Notes: generated by a model not told the origin, from the sequence alone. Positions 48,485 through 61,469 are shown, counted from the stretch's first letter. The stretch is 64,000 nucleotides of DNA from Hyperoodon ampullatus (GCA_949752795.1 OX457071.1:32348800-32412799); one strand, 5' to 3'. Numbers and translations: made by a program.

Positions 48485-48640
48485 ACTCATTTACCAAGAA
48501 CCTGGTCCATGCCAGGCATTCTCCCATTAGAAGTTAGCATAACTGAACTGAACAACAAAGCCGCCGTCCTCATGATGCTATACTCCAGTTGGAGAAGATA
48601 GGCACAAACACAGACAATGTGATATAGAGCATGAGAAACC
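48485..48640 (-). mobile_element. L2 3'-end remnant
   Basis: 'ggtccatgccaggcattctc' then 'aacaaagccgccgtcctcat' and 'ctccagttggagaagatagg' follow the minus-strand L2 3' end. Confidence 0.6.
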
Positions 48641-49394
48641 TGAGTAGATATGGAAAGATAAAAATAGCTTAGAACCAATGAGACACACATGCAGGGAGAA
48701 GGCTGTGGTTATTGACACAGTGCCTGCATGTCTAGAGAACCCCATGACCTACTCTCCACATACGCCCTCCATGCACCCCCCCCCACCATGTGCCAGTGAG
48801 AGCTCCTGTTCAGTACAGACCCTGAGGGTGACAGTGCCTTTGCTGTAAACACCACCACCCAGATGGCAGGATGACTCACCTGGGTTGAATAGAAGTGTTG
48901 TTTTTTTGCCACAAGTACCCATTTTTATTTGCTTGGAAAATATGGCCCAGAGAAGAAACAGTACTGTTTCTCTGACACTAACAAAGACTGAAATTTGGTC
49001 CAATTATATAGGTTAGTAAAATTTTCAGTTAGGTTATTTTCCAAAATCCTTTGAGAGAAATATCCCAGAGCTTTATACTTTCGATGACTTAACTTACCCC
49101 TTCCAAACCCTGCACGTTTGCAGTTTCTGCCCCCCATTTGGGACAACTTGACCCTCTAAACAGGTAAGGGCCCCGGGTCATGGGAACACTTACCTTCACA
49201 GGAAAGAAGCCTGAATTTTGTTCTTCTAGTGATTCAGCATCAAGTCAAACTCGTCACACCCTGTTTGAGTAATTGAGTCTTTGACTTATTCCTAGACCTT
49301 GTCCCAAAATGCTACCCACCCATCTTTACTCAAGGGACTGGAGGCTTGTCTGTGCATGAGAGAAGGTCAGTCTGCTCCTTGCTGATGTGACAGT
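48641..49394. other. Unassigned intergenic DNA
   Basis: No gene recognised; several overlapping minus-strand ORFs at 48709-49146 lack motifs. Confidence 0.45.
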
Positions 49395-49580
49395 GACAAG
49401 AAATATTATTTATTAAGTGCTTAGTCTGTTCCAGACACCAAAGTCCTTGGTTCTCTGATGTGGGTGCTTTATTATCCTAGTTCTGTACACAAAAGGGAAG
49501 TCCTAGAGGGTATGAGTTAACCAAGGTTGCCAAAGGGTTGGGTTTTAAACCCAGCAGTCACTCCAGAGCTGGAGCGTTTC
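49395..49580 (+). mobile_element. MIR remnant
   Basis: 'tatttattaagtgcttagtc', 'agttaaccaaggttgccaaa', 'ttttaaacccagcagtcact' in MIR order. Confidence 0.75.
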
Positions 49581-49705
49581 CTTATTGCTGATTTCAGCAC
49601 ACCAAGATTTTCATATTATATTCTTTCTAGTTTGTCTTTTCTCCTGTTCTCCCTTTATCAAGCTTCATTCATCTCTTGCTAGATTGACACAGGTGTCCAC
49701 ATAGG

Positions 49706-50130
49706 GTGGCATTTTTTAAATTGAAGTATAGTTGATTTACAATGTTGTGTTAGTTTCTGGTGTATGGCAAAGTGATTCAGTTATACATATATATGTATTT
49801 TTTTCATGTTCTTTTCCATTATACAAGACATTGGTTATAGTTTCCTGTGCTATACAGTAGGCCTTGCTGTTCACCTATTTTGTATATAGTAGTTTGTATC
49901 TGCTAATTCCAAACTCCTAATTTATCCTTCTCCCCTTTCCCTTTGGTAACCATAAGTTTGTTTTCTATGTCTGTGAGTCTATTTCTGTTTTGTAAATAAG
50001 TTGATTTGCATAATTTTTTTTAGATTCCACATATAAGTGATAGCATATGATATTTGCTTTTCTCTGTCTGACTTACTTCACATAGTATGAAGATCTCTAT
50101 GTCCATCCATACGCATAATGTGGCTTTTTA
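49706..50130 (-). mobile_element. LINE L1 3' end, minus strand, possible target duplication
   Basis: 'aattgaagtatagttgattt' through 'tgctatacagtaggccttgc', 'tttggtaaccataagtttgt' and 'gtctgacttacttcacatag'. Flanks gtggcatttttta (49706) and gtggcttttta (50120) may be a diverged target duplication. Confidence 0.85.
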
Positions 50131-51774
50131 TCCTCTTAGGAAATCTTGCTCTGTCTGATGGCTGTGGTTTCTACTGGGGTCTAGCCTCCCAGCACTTTCT
50201 AGCAATGAAACAAAATCCTAGAGGCAGTATTGTCTCTCTGCCACCTTATATGAACTAGGCAAGTCAGTTAGCCTTTTTATCTAAAAAATGAGGAAGATAC
50301 TAGCTTGCCAAAGTGGAGTAAAACTAATAAAACTAACATAAGATAGTGTGCATGAAAGGGCCCACTGTGATTCCTAATGTTATTGAAATTTACTCTCTGT
50401 ATATATGCCTGTGTGTGTGTGTATGTTTAACCTCTACTCGGTGCTTTTATAATTACATTTATATGTTTGTAATAGATGTGTCTGTAATGGCAATTGTTAT
50501 GTTACATATGACTACATCTATGTTAAAGGAACATATTTTTTCCCCAACTCTTCTAATGATTTTGCGGGCAATTTAAGATTTTAAGAAAGCTGGGCTACCA
50601 AAGTGGTTCCAGCCAGCTTTCCCCAGAGCACACCAGCAAGATGCCAACACCCTTCACCAGAAGTAGTGACTCACATTGGGGAAATTATTCTCAGCACCAG
50701 AAGGGCAGGCATTTTTCTAAGAGGGCATTTAACCACTTCTGTTGGGGTAGGGTACAATTTGAAAAATGTCTCTAAACATTCCTGGAGTACCTCTCAATTG
50801 GAAGAGGGCATATATTTCTTCTCTTAAAAAAATATTTCTTCTCTATTGAAATCTGGTTGGGAGAGGGTGCAATTTGAAGAGGCCCTGAGTTATTTGAAGA
50901 CTCCTGTATGCTCACCCCCCGCCCCATTCTCTTGGGGGATGCGATTCACCTGGCCAGCTGAAAAATCATTGTAGTTACCCCTTGCAAACATATATAGATT
51001 GCACAGCAGTTGAAAAATGTTTCATGCCTACGATGTGCATGATAAATGAACATCCAAATTACGTCAGCCTAATATTGAAATGATTATGTGGGTTATATGT
51101 GGTTCTATTCGAAATTTGTGTCTTTGATATCTTGGCACTCTAGTAATATATTCCTTTTCCTAAAACCATTTTATAATCAACTTGTTCTAATTAGTTTTCA
51201 GAAAGTGTTTGGCCATATTATATTTTTTTTAACTTTTCTGCCTATATAGCAGCTAATAAGATTATATGAAAATGCCAAAAGCATTATGTGGTCTGGTCAC
51301 ATAATAGTATAACATATTTATCTACCATTTTAAATGCTATATAAATGTTCAGATTACACATATATATATATTTTAACTTAAATAGATTGCATATGTACCA
51401 TATACATATGATATTTTAGCATTTGTGTGAAAATACATACACCGTACCTGGCATGAAACATACATCAAATAAATATGATCTCTTTTCTCTCCTTTGTAAA
51501 AGGAATTGGAGAAGGGTAATTAAGAATGTGATGAATATGGTTCTGTCCTCATGATTTGAGGAAAGAATGGGGATATGAATAACTTTAGTAGGTCTTCAGT
51601 ATGCTAGATACACAAAGATGATGATGAGGGCAGGAGAAAGGCAAGTAAAGACTGTTGAAAAGCCCAGGAGAAACTCAAGATAAGAGGTATGTGGACAACA
51701 GCCAACCTCAGGCCACACCGATGCTTCAAAATGCTCATGGTCCTCCTTTAACTGAGACCTGGGAGAAATGAGAG
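50131..51774. other. Unassigned intergenic DNA
   Basis: Short (TG)n at about 50405-50420 and a 13-bp direct repeat atatttcttctct at 50812 and 50832. No gene seen. Confidence 0.45.
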
Positions 51775-51960
51775 AAACTCAAATTTACTGATAACCTCCT
51801 ACATGCCAATGTTAGGTACGGTGCTTACCTTATGTCTTTTAATATCCATAAGAATCCTACAAAGTAGGCATTATTAACCCCATTTGGTAGAAGACTCAGG
51901 TTCAGAGAGGTGACGTTACTTACTTATTCAAGTATGCATGCCCACCAGAGGGTGGTGTTT
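51775..51960 (+). mobile_element. MIR remnant
   Basis: 'aatcctacaaagtaggcatt', 'cagagaggtgacgttactta' and earlier 'taacctcctacatgccaatg' follow the MIR consensus. Confidence 0.8.
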
Positions 51961-52297
51961 TAGTTCCAGTGTGGTGTGTCCCCTTTAAAAGTCCGAAGCC
52001 CTTGCTCAGTCCATCCTGCCAAGGTACCTCACTGAGCCTGTACTCCTCAGCGAAGGCAAGGGAGAGCACAACCAATTCAGCCTGAGTAAGGTCTTCCAAT
52101 TATAGACACTCCAAAGATATGGCACAGCCCAGGGAAACTGCTTCCCTCTTGACCTAGTCAAGCTTTATCTCCAAGTTCATTGTATACTCTCTGAGCAAAT
52201 GCCCACAGAAGCATAGCAATTTGTTCTAGTTCTAGCCTTAAAATCCATGCTTCTACTACTTTATTGCCCAAGGATGGCTCTTGTATGAGTCAGCAGC

Positions 52298-52385
52298 CAA
52301 AAGGCTGGGGTCAACCAACCACCCCTGCATGGGCAGGCGGACTCTCAACCACTGCACCACCAGGGAAGCCCCCAGCCTCCTTTTG
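52298..52385 (-). mobile_element. 50-bp head fragment of a CHR SINE between inverted flanks
   Basis: 52322-52371 is only the first 50 bp of the SINE on the minus strand (ctctcaaccactgcaccacc, agggaagccc); everything after the region before the B box is missing. The flanks caaaaggctgggg (52298-52310) and ccccagcctccttttg (52370-52385) are inverted copies with a 3-bp bulge. No tail or direct target duplication. Confidence 0.85.
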
Positions 52386-52829
52386 ATTTGCCTAAAAGGT
52401 AAGTCAATAACCAGTTCTGACTCTCTACTCTGGAAGTAATGGCATGTGACCAGCTGTCCACCATGGCGTCTTCCCACAACTCTTTATCCAAGTGAAGACC
52501 TTTCCCACTTCTCTGTTTGCACTATGTTGACTTCTGCAGGTGATCATAACATTTTCTTTTTACGGTTAAATTCATGTGGAGTGTCCTGCTGGCTTTCCAA
52601 TTTGCCATCTATTTCTAAAGACTGCTGTGATTCCTTTTTTGAAATCTGTCATGTTGCTGAGCCCTTTCAAAACATGATAACTACCAATTCTACACATACT
52701 TACCTGAGCACAAAAGTTCAAAGATGAAAAAAACTATAATAATCGATAAAAATTACTTAAATGAGTGATAACATTGTCATAGTGTACATCACTGTGTAAA
52801 GATAACTGAAATATGTGTGCATCAATGCA
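52386..52829. other. Unassigned intergenic DNA
   Basis: No feature recognised; the 93-codon ORF at 52446-52727 has no known motif. Confidence 0.45.
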
Positions 52830-53245
52830 TTAGTTTCCTAATGACATTGTAACGAATTACCACGAACTTAGTGGTTTAAAACAAGACAAATTTATTATCT
52901 TAAAATTCTAGAGGTCAGAAGTCTAAAAATAGGTTGGCAGAGCTGTGTACCTCCTGGAAAAGCTCAAGGTGAGGATCCATTTCCTCCCATGTCTTTTCGA
53001 GCTTCTAGAAGCTTCACGTATTCCTTGGTTCATTGCATTGCATTACTCTGACCTCTGCTTCAGCTGTCACATCCCAGTCTCTGATTGACCCTTCTGCTTC
53101 TCTCTGATGAGGACCTTTGTAATTACATTGGATCCACCCAGTTAATCCTCAAGATCCTTCTCTTGGTCACATTTGCAAAGCCCTTTTGCCACATAAGGTA
53201 ACATATAGTGGGGATCAAACTGTGGATATTGTGGGCAAGCCATTA
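52830..53245 (-). mobile_element. MLT1-like MaLR LTR, minus strand
   Basis: 'aacgaattaccacgaactta', 'gtggtttaaaacaagacaaa', 'tctagaggtcagaagtctaa', 'cctcccatgtcttttcgagc' and 'cacatttgcaaagccctttt' follow a common MaLR-type LTR in reverse. The last phrase is the complement of the one seen in the fragment at 40504. Confidence 0.55.
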
Positions 53246-53577
53246 TTTCACCCAAAACAAACAGGGAAAAGAAAAAATCCGGAGCATTAAACTAGTATAA
53301 AGATGATTACAGAAAGAAGCCAAAAGTGCAGGTTCCATTAGCACCCAATAGCGATGCCACTTTAGGGTGGTATTAGAAATGCATTATTGGTGAACTATGA
53401 ACTGCAAAGTATCAGGAGTTTAGATTGTGTTTGCTCAAGTTGGATTAGATAAGCTAATTAAAATATTCCCATGATGAGCTTCTTTGATAAATTTGGTGAC
53501 AGAAACTGAACTTGAAGTATCTGATTTGTTGCTCATGTGTCATTATTATTAGCTAAAATAGTGTGCATATGTATACA

Positions 53578-54208
53578 TGTTACCAAACCAAATTTGGATC
53601 CTCCTACACGCAGCAAAGCCAATCTACAGACACTGGGCTGTGGTGAAGGATCATGCAGCTTTTATTGCAACCTGCTAAACAAGGACTCCAGGCAGCTAGT
53701 GCTTAAAAGGCCGGAACTCCCCAGTGGGTTTCAGGGAAAGGTTTTTAAAGACAGGTTGGAGGGCTGTTTGGGGTGTGTGATCAGCTCGTGGACATTATTC
53801 TGATTGGCTGGTGGTGAGGTAATCAAGAGTCAACATCACCAACCTTCTGGTTCCAACTGGTCTGGGGGCTACATGCTTGTGGGCAGCGTACAGATAACTT
53901 CTTCCACCTGGCGGGAGTTTTAGCATATGTAAAACAGCTCAAAGGACGTGGCTCAGAATATTATCTCTAGCCCTTGAGGAGGAACTAAATGTCCTTGACT
54001 TTGTTTAATGGCTCAACTATTATTATTTTATCTTGTTTGACAGTTTTCCTTTCTTTCTATATTTTCTCACTTCTCTGATTGAATGTATTCTTTGGAACTT
54101 GGGGAAGGCCTAGAAAGCTAAAGTTTTTCTACAGACAAGAGACAGGTGGAGGACATGACGGGGTGGTGTCTATCCTGGGAAGGCCCCATAGGGTCTTGCT
54201 CAGTTACA
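53578..54208 (-). mobile_element. Solo ERV1-class LTR with 4-bp target duplication
   Basis: A 631-bp unit begins TG at 53578 and ends CA at 54208. It is flanked by taca at 53574-53577 and 54209-54212, the 4-bp duplication expected of ERV1 (gammaretrovirus-like) insertions. On the minus strand there is an AATAAA at about 53659-53664, placing R/U5 at the left and U3 at the right. No internal sequence is present, so the provirus was lost by LTR-LTR recombination, leaving one LTR. ORF 53537-53803 is a chance frame across it. Confidence 0.78.
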
Positions 54209-54212
54209 TACA

Positions 54213-55299
54213 TGTTTCACACTTACTTATGCACACACATATACGCACATATGAACTCATATATACATAGAAACATGTAATTAATGTGTCTGTGTATATA
54301 CGAGTTAGGAATGTTCAAAATAGAGATGAAACTTCAAAGACTTTCTGAATTGTCTCCACCTAAAATGTAAAATTAATCCTATGTACTTTTGACACACATG
54401 TTACCTTATATATGTTGGGTCTATAAACAAGGAAGTTGCAGTCTTAGAAGTGTTCCAGCACTTCCAGGCTTCCTGCAGGTCTCACGTGTTCCCTGCACAT
54501 GACTTTCTAACAGGTTATTCCATGGACACACATGTAACCTCGTGCCCAATGCAATGTAATCGAAAGCACTGGGCATTTAAGACTGTTTCAGTGGTCCAGT
54601 ATTTGTTTTTCAAGTCCATGAACACGTATGCATGAAAATCTTCTGTCTCTATTTAAGGGTTATGATCAAGAAGGAGGGAAAAAGGGGAAAATGTGTCTTT
54701 CTTTTTCAGAATATGGCACATAAGTACCTGAAACAAAGATTTCATAACAAAAGGGCAAGCTAACCTTACTAAATGCTGATTACTCCATGTATAATAGAAA
54801 AGGAAATAAAAGCGTTTTTATAAAATGTATCAAATCCTAAGAGTGCTGTTAAACTCATTAAAGAAAAAATGAAGTTAGAGAAACTGGTCTTATTTTTTTT
54901 CACTCCCAGTAGAGTTCATTTCTACTTCAACAACTAAGCCAAGGTCACATTTAACTCACTTCAATTTCACCCAGTGCACAAGCTAATGTCAATAGTACAG
55001 CTGCCATGCAGAGCTAAAGACTGATGGTTAGACAAAGCCATTTACACAAGGCTGGGTCTTTCATCTTCTCTCAGCCAGTGACATAAGAAAGCATTGAGGT
55101 TATTCTCAACTAGAGATGAAAACTGGCGTATTAGAAAGAATGTTATTCTCCTTAGCTGTCATACAAAGATCTGAAGAAATGTAGAAATTTTTTTTGTTCC
55201 TCCCCTCCCTCTGGTCATCTGGGGAGATCACAAAGTGACTCTAATAGCCTTCACTCTGAAATTTTCACATGGTTTAAGTGATTGCCAAGTCTGATATTT
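54213..55299. other. Unassigned intergenic DNA
   Basis: Short CA/TA-rich stretch at 54225-54300. No gene or repeat recognised. Confidence 0.45.
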
Positions 55300-58200
55300 T
55301 CCATTTACACTTCATTGCCATCAGAAAAAGAAAAAAAAATCAATATACCTACCTACTCAAGTGTGTCACAGGATGAACTTATAAAAGAAGACATCAGTCT
55401 TTCTAGGGCATGAAAAATATACTTATTCAAATATATCTTATTTAAAATGACATAAATTGCAGTGGTTAGTCAAGATTCGATTTCCTCTAAAATACAAGAT
55501 TTAAAATATTCCTTGACTTGCCAGGAATCAGAATCCTTCAAATTGTTGATATATACAGATGTACTTGTTTTCTGATGTAAGTCATTCTGACTGTATTTTA
55601 TTTTAGTGCATTAATGACCACATTTATTAATTTCACAGGAACTAAAGCATCACATTTTACCAGACTGCACAAGGTAGTACATTTTTTTTTCTTCCCAGGA
55701 AATACTTTTTATTTTCAACCTTACTTTTCTATCGTATAGCTGTTGCACTTTTAGCTTGATGTCTTAGAGAAAAATGCAGATGTTTCTTTATATTATTCTA
55801 ATAATAATTTAAATTAAGACTATTCCTTCTTAACTTGTTTTAACTATTAAACTTCTTTATGCAGAAAAGGTGTAATGAGTTCAGTGTAACATTTCAAATG
55901 CTTCTGTTAAGATCAGAGGTAATTTTAACTGTCAAAGGAACCTCCATGTCAGATTGGTCTTTCAATTAAAAGAACTCTCATGTCAAGTTTGAGGGCAATG
56001 GCTGTGTGTTATGTACATGCTCTGGGTTGCAGATATTTAGAATTCTTCCATTTCTATATTCCTTCTGAAAAAGATGCAAAAGGGAGAGTCTTGGTGGCTG
56101 TGTCCTAGATTTCCTGAGTTAATGCATTGCTTAAGTATATTCCTCCCCGATCTTACTGTATGTCTACAGCATCATTGTTGCAGGAAGCCAAGAGAGCCAA
56201 TACGATGCTTTCAAGTTTAGACATAGTATTCAAACGTCACTTGTCAAGGAGTTCTGAGTGATGGAACCTTCACCTTCTTATTATTATAGTGTCAGCCCAC
56301 GGGTCTGCAGGTTCTTGTATTTATTTACCTCTGCTCCCCGGCCCTCCAGCCCCAAGATGAGGAAGGTGAGCCGCCCGTCCCTCCCCAAACCAAAAGAAAA
56401 AGAAAAACCCAGATTTTGTGTCTGGGGTCACACTTGGACTCAGTTCCCAGTGTGGCAGTGCAACACACTAACAATCTGAGTTACTGGGCCTTCCTCCACA
56501 GTTACAAGTATTTCAAGGTCAATTTATCAATTTAACAGCTTCATCTTCTTAATCACTAAACTTCTGTCTCTGAGCTTGTGCTGAAAGACTGTGGCTGCTA
56601 ATTAAAATGGAGCTTTACTAGCAAGTACACAAATTAGATCCTGTCAGTAAGTTTATTCTAACTATTGGTCATTTCTAAATGCCTTTTTAATCCCCTAATT
56701 TTTACATTAAAATTCAAAAGCCTAACAATCTTAATCACCCCTACATCAAATTCATCATTAAGAACAGGAAGCCAGATGGTATAATTTTGATTTACCGGAC
56801 TTCAGCGTGAATTAATGTACTGAGTGCCGATAATGAATACATCAAACCTGATATTGCAGAAACCTATGAATCTGGCATGTGAAATTAATAACACACTCTG
56901 CACAATGAAAGCATGTAAGCTCATATAAAACTGAGGAGTAATGGGCCCTTTTATTTTAAATTGTCTTTATTAGCCTTCCGTTTTGACTCAAGAAAAAGAT
57001 GAGCATTTTGTTTAGTAGTATACTTGTCCATTATACAACTGTTTTTCCCCAATGTAACACAATGGGAGCAAAATTAGGATGATTAATAACAAAGCTGTCT
57101 TGAGAAATTTGCTCGAAGGGTTCTCAGAATAGCTGCCGCTTCTGCATTTATTTTGGGAATTGTACATATTAAAGAAAGTCGGAAATTTTCTGTAAAACAT
57201 CATGACCTACAAAATATTATGTTACTGTTTTCTTATAACTGGAGCAATTGTTCATAATATGTATGCCTCAGGATCACTCTTTTTTTTTAACATCTTTATT
57301 GGAGTATAATTGCTTGACTATTAAGCTTTTTTTTAAAAAAAGATGCTTGCTATTTTATCCCCTATTGTTACATGACCACTAAAGGTGTACTGTTTTAAAC
57401 CCAGGAATTAAATAGAATCTGTATCCAGACGTGTGTCACGTGCACAAAAGTATGCTCGGAATGGGCCATCACAAGGAGTTGCTCACTACATAGAAATTAT
57501 CGATGTCCGAAGTAAGTCGAAGCTGCTGCTTTGTGATAGTGTTTATTAATGCCTCTGCAAATTTATTTACATATTTCCATTAAGCATATTTTAATTTTTG
57601 TTGACTTGCCGAGAATTCCAATTTTTATTAAGAATGAAAAGGATCAGAAATAAAATAGATTCAGGAATTAACTGAAAAATCTGTGGAGGAAAATTAAGAC
57701 ATAAGATAAAATTGTTTTTAGTCAACTCAGAGTTTGTACAAAATAAAGTAGTTTAGTGTTCTTTAGGAGAGTGAGAAATATGTATTCTTTGCATCTGAAT
57801 TTTCTAAAACACAGAATTTCTTCCATCACCTGTGACCGTTGCGTGAGAAGGCTCGGGTGTTTTTGTTTCACACAAGCAGCAGGATTACAAATTGCCTGTC
57901 CAACGTGAGCCTGGAAATGGCCCCGTGTAATATACTTTGTAAATGAAGCCTTTTAAACGTTTGAAGTGATTTTGCCTAGTATTCCTGATACATATCAATA
58001 GACAATGGAAAGATTCAGAAATGGGGCAGGGAACCGCCACTGCTTTTGACTCAACACTAACTATAATGGGATTTGAAGAAGGAGGAAATGGCTATTTCAC
58101 TTTTAAAACCATGATACGTGGCCAAATGCTGCTTTGCAGTTTCAGGGAACTTCGTTTTTCACTGCTCTGTCGGTCCACCAAATATTTCAGCAGCCTGCCC

Positions 58201-60700
58201 CTGAAATGAAGTCAATGCCACAAATAGGATAATGTTCAAAAAAATGGTACAAACCTTACACTAAGTGCTATTTTCTAGATAACATTGCTCATTGGTTCCA
58301 TCTACACTCACACTTGTAAGACAGTCTAGAGGATAATTTGTATCTCTTAGAGATACAGTGCTAAGATTTATTATAGAATAGGGAAGGGATGTATTAGTGC
58401 TTTATCTTCAGGGTAGGGAAAATAAAAGCACTTTTTGGGCTCCTGGTATTTATTTTTGTGACTTAGCCTTCAAAGAGGGTGCGTTTTAATAAAGATTAGG
58501 CTGTTAAGAAGTACACCTTTAAACCTTACATCACTTTGAATGGAAGAAGTCGGTTATTTCTGGCGGAAAATTTTTCTTACTCTTAAATCTCTTTAACTGA
58601 AGCTCATTTGACAAACCTATTATAAAATGAATAAATGCAGCACTGTGTGATTTGTCCACTGTCAACATGTTAACACACTTTATTTGAAGGTAGATTGATG
58701 GAGGGTGGCTGGAAGAGTTTACCCTCCTGAGTTAAAGAATAGAAAACCCTTTTTTTCTGAGTTTTTTTTCTTAGAAGTTCAGAAGAGTAGATATACAATT
58801 ATCCTCGACTTGCTGATGCAAAGGAACAGAGCATTTAGTTTCTTGTCACTGTCTCTGAAATTCCTAAAGGTACAATTAGCATTTCATTTGACATAATGTT
58901 GAAAGGTTCATAGATTGATCTTCCCTAAAATGCAGCAAGAATTTTTTGAAATGCAAATTTTGACATTTATTAACTTTTATTCCAGATCTGTTTATAGACT
59001 GTAAAACTGTGCATACATTTAACTCGAAGAAGCTAAAAGGACAATGTTTAGGTGGATACTCTGTGTTATAATAAAAGTCTATTTTATTGTTTCAACAATG
59101 AAATTTTTATTATCAGAGATTTATGATATCAGCAGAGCAGTTTTTACTGCATGATTCACAGTGTTTTTATAGATGTATATTCAACAAAACAAGGAGAGAA
59201 ATTGTACTGCAGTTCTCTCTCTCTCAGGAGTGCATTTCCCCATTGAAATAATGTCAGCAGTTTTCCACCTTCAAAGCCCTATGTTTTCAAATCAATTAAC
59301 AATTCTAATTGTGCAGGAACAGTTGTTCACTTATCTTGGCAAACGGGACAGGAAACATTATTTCCTTTCTTTGCCTAAAATGAAGACTTTAATCTTCAGA
59401 ACCATATTTAACATAAAAAGCACACAACTGAAAAGTTATACAGTTTGAAACTCAATCCGTTGCTCTGTGTCGGCTTGCTTTCTGTGTGGCCTGCATTTAT
59501 TTCCTAGTCTTTTTCAAGCCCAGAGTAATAACAGTTTTACATCTTGGTGTGGACAAACCGTCCTCAGATTCATTTAGACTTTTCTTTTCATCAGATGTTT
59601 ATCTAGCCCGGCAGTTGTAAGAGTTATTACTTTTCTGAGGTAGCAAGCCAAACATTGGTTCTGACCTGTCTTGTGACACCCGAATGCAGATCTGTATCTG
59701 CAGGTTAGAAACAGCTGACACGGCAGCGTGGGGAGCCAGGACTGCTGTTCCACTTAAAGTCCTAATGTCATTTCCACTTAAAAAAATTTTTATTGGGATT
59801 AAAGTGCAGCTTGTAAGATATTGAACAATGTGGTTCATAAAACAAGGAACACATGCACTCTTATAAGACGTTATTAAATATGTACAGTTTAACCTTTTCT
59901 TTTTTTACAAATGTATATTTGAGTTATAGCTCCTAATGTCTGCCCATATTTATAAAGCACATAAAGGCTACGATTAGAGGAAGTGATCTTTAGGACTTCG
60001 GCTTCAGTGGAAAAGGGTGCTTTCTTATGTTTTCAGTAGCTTCCGAGATTATTCAGATATATACTTTCAGAAAGACAGCTTGTATTCTGGAATGATTAAA
60101 GGCTCTCCAACAAAAGAAGGAGTTTTTGATTCACTTTCTCACCAGTGTTTAATCTGGTGTACTCCTTTGGATGAGTCTCAGTGTGAAGGACCCAGGGCTC
60201 ACGATTTCATGTGAATCTTTGGTTTTCAAAGTATGCACATGCTATTTTTATCCAGCAAGAATCCTAGAATTTCTTGATCATGTTTTCTTCCACATTCTAC
60301 CATCGCGGGTAAACAGGTAGGCTCTTCGGGTCCCTCAAATAAAAATGAAAATGTAATCTTGGCATTCTCAGCCAGATCAGATTTGCAGGAAAACTGTACA
60401 TAAACCGGGCCAACTGTGTGTGGATTCTGTTCTCTCGATGGAACTGCAGCAGCTGATTGAAAAGTAGGCACGCGGTCCCTGGCTGCTCTGGTTTAACACA
60501 GAAGTGCAAAATCACATTTTGGTCAGGTGAATTTCAAACGCTTCTGGATATAGTTCAAGATCGTCAGTCAAAATCCCTTGGGCCAACGAAGCGTAGAGAA
60601 TTCCGAGGCAGCGTAATGGATAATATAGGATGCCTCCGTGCATATTTTCTCCTAAACAACAAAAATCAATAAAAGGGAAAGAAATTTTGTGCATATGTGT
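55300..60700. promoter_or_regulatory. Repeat-poor block, candidate conserved non-coding/regulatory DNA
   Basis: Over about 5.4 kb I recognise no SINE, LINE, LTR or microsatellite, except a roughly 40-bp minus-strand L1 tail piece at 57285-57325. Scattered CpGs are retained (for example near 57430-57520, 57835-57960 and 60290-60610), and homeodomain-type TAATTA-like motifs are frequent. A palindromic E-box CACGTG lies at 57437-57442. No ORF has exon-like features. This is what conserved enhancer clusters in gene deserts look like, but conservation cannot be judged from one sequence. Confidence 0.35.
57285..57325 (-). mobile_element. Minimal L1 3'-tail fragment
   Basis: 'taacatctttattggagtat' followed by 'aattgctt' is the reverse complement of the very end of the cetartiodactyl L1 3' UTR. 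Confidence 0.7.
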
Positions 60701-60799
60701 TATTTTCTCGTTGTAGTATAAATGAACGGAAATTGGTATTTTACGCATGTTTATGTTTTTGAGAGGAAATAGGTTTTGTGTCATCACATACTTATATAA

Positions 60800-61200
60800 C
60801 ATGGTCATATCCCCCCCAACCTTCAAAATCTTATTCAAATGCTACCTCATTCCTGAAGATTTCCCCCGTCTCTGCCAAGTGAGGAATGTACGATCTCTCC
60901 TTTCTGTATTCATACTGTATTCATACAGTACTATTTAGAAATCACTCTAATTGCACTTACCCCTTCTGACTTTAATATGTTATTTAATTAATCATTATTA
61001 ATTAAATATTATTATAATATTTTATGTATAATAATTATTATATAATAATTATTATAATTAATTATTATTCCTGCTTGTGTACTATGCCAATTACACTGTG
61101 AGTCCTACGAGGAGGCGGACTATGTTTTATGCAAGATGTGCCCTCCCTTGAGCCAGGCGTGTGGACAGAGTGTGACATATAATAAAACAATAAATGACTG
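60800..61200 (+). mobile_element. L2 3' part with AT-rich palindromic insert
   Basis: 'tcattcctgaagatttcccc' (60849) and 'gtgagtcctacgaggaggcg' (61099) are L2 3' phrases. The end 'ataataaaacaataaatgac' matches the L2 terminus. 60979-61070 between them is almost pure A/T with self-complementary runs. Confidence 0.65.
60979..61070. repeat. AT-rich self-complementary tract
   Basis: Repeats of TAATTA, ATTATTATAAT and their complements; several overlapping hairpins are possible. Confidence 0.85.
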
Positions 61201-61232
61201 GGGTTGAAGTAGGTGGTAACACAGAGTTAACG

Positions 61233-61469
61233 TAGGGAAGGCTTTCTTAACCTCAGCACTACGGACATTTGAGGTCTGATCATTCCTTTCGTGGGGTTTG
61301 TCCTGTGCACTGTGGGATGTTTTAGCAGCATCCCTGGTCTCTACTCACTTGAGGACCACTTCCTTAAGTTGCAACAACTAAAAAAAGTCTCCAGAACATC
61401 GCCAAAGATCTCCTGGGGGGGCAGAACACCACTCCCTCTCCTTCCCCCACCCCATGTTGAGAAACACTG
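61233..61469 (-). mobile_element. MER5A-like hAT-Charlie non-autonomous DNA transposon
   Basis: 'gggaaggctttcttaacctc' at the left and 'gttgagaaacactg' at the right are the terminal inverted repeats. Internal phrases 'gtcctgtgcactgtgggatg' and 'agcagcatccctggtctcta' match MER5A. No 8-bp duplication remains. It has never coded for a protein. Confidence 0.8.
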
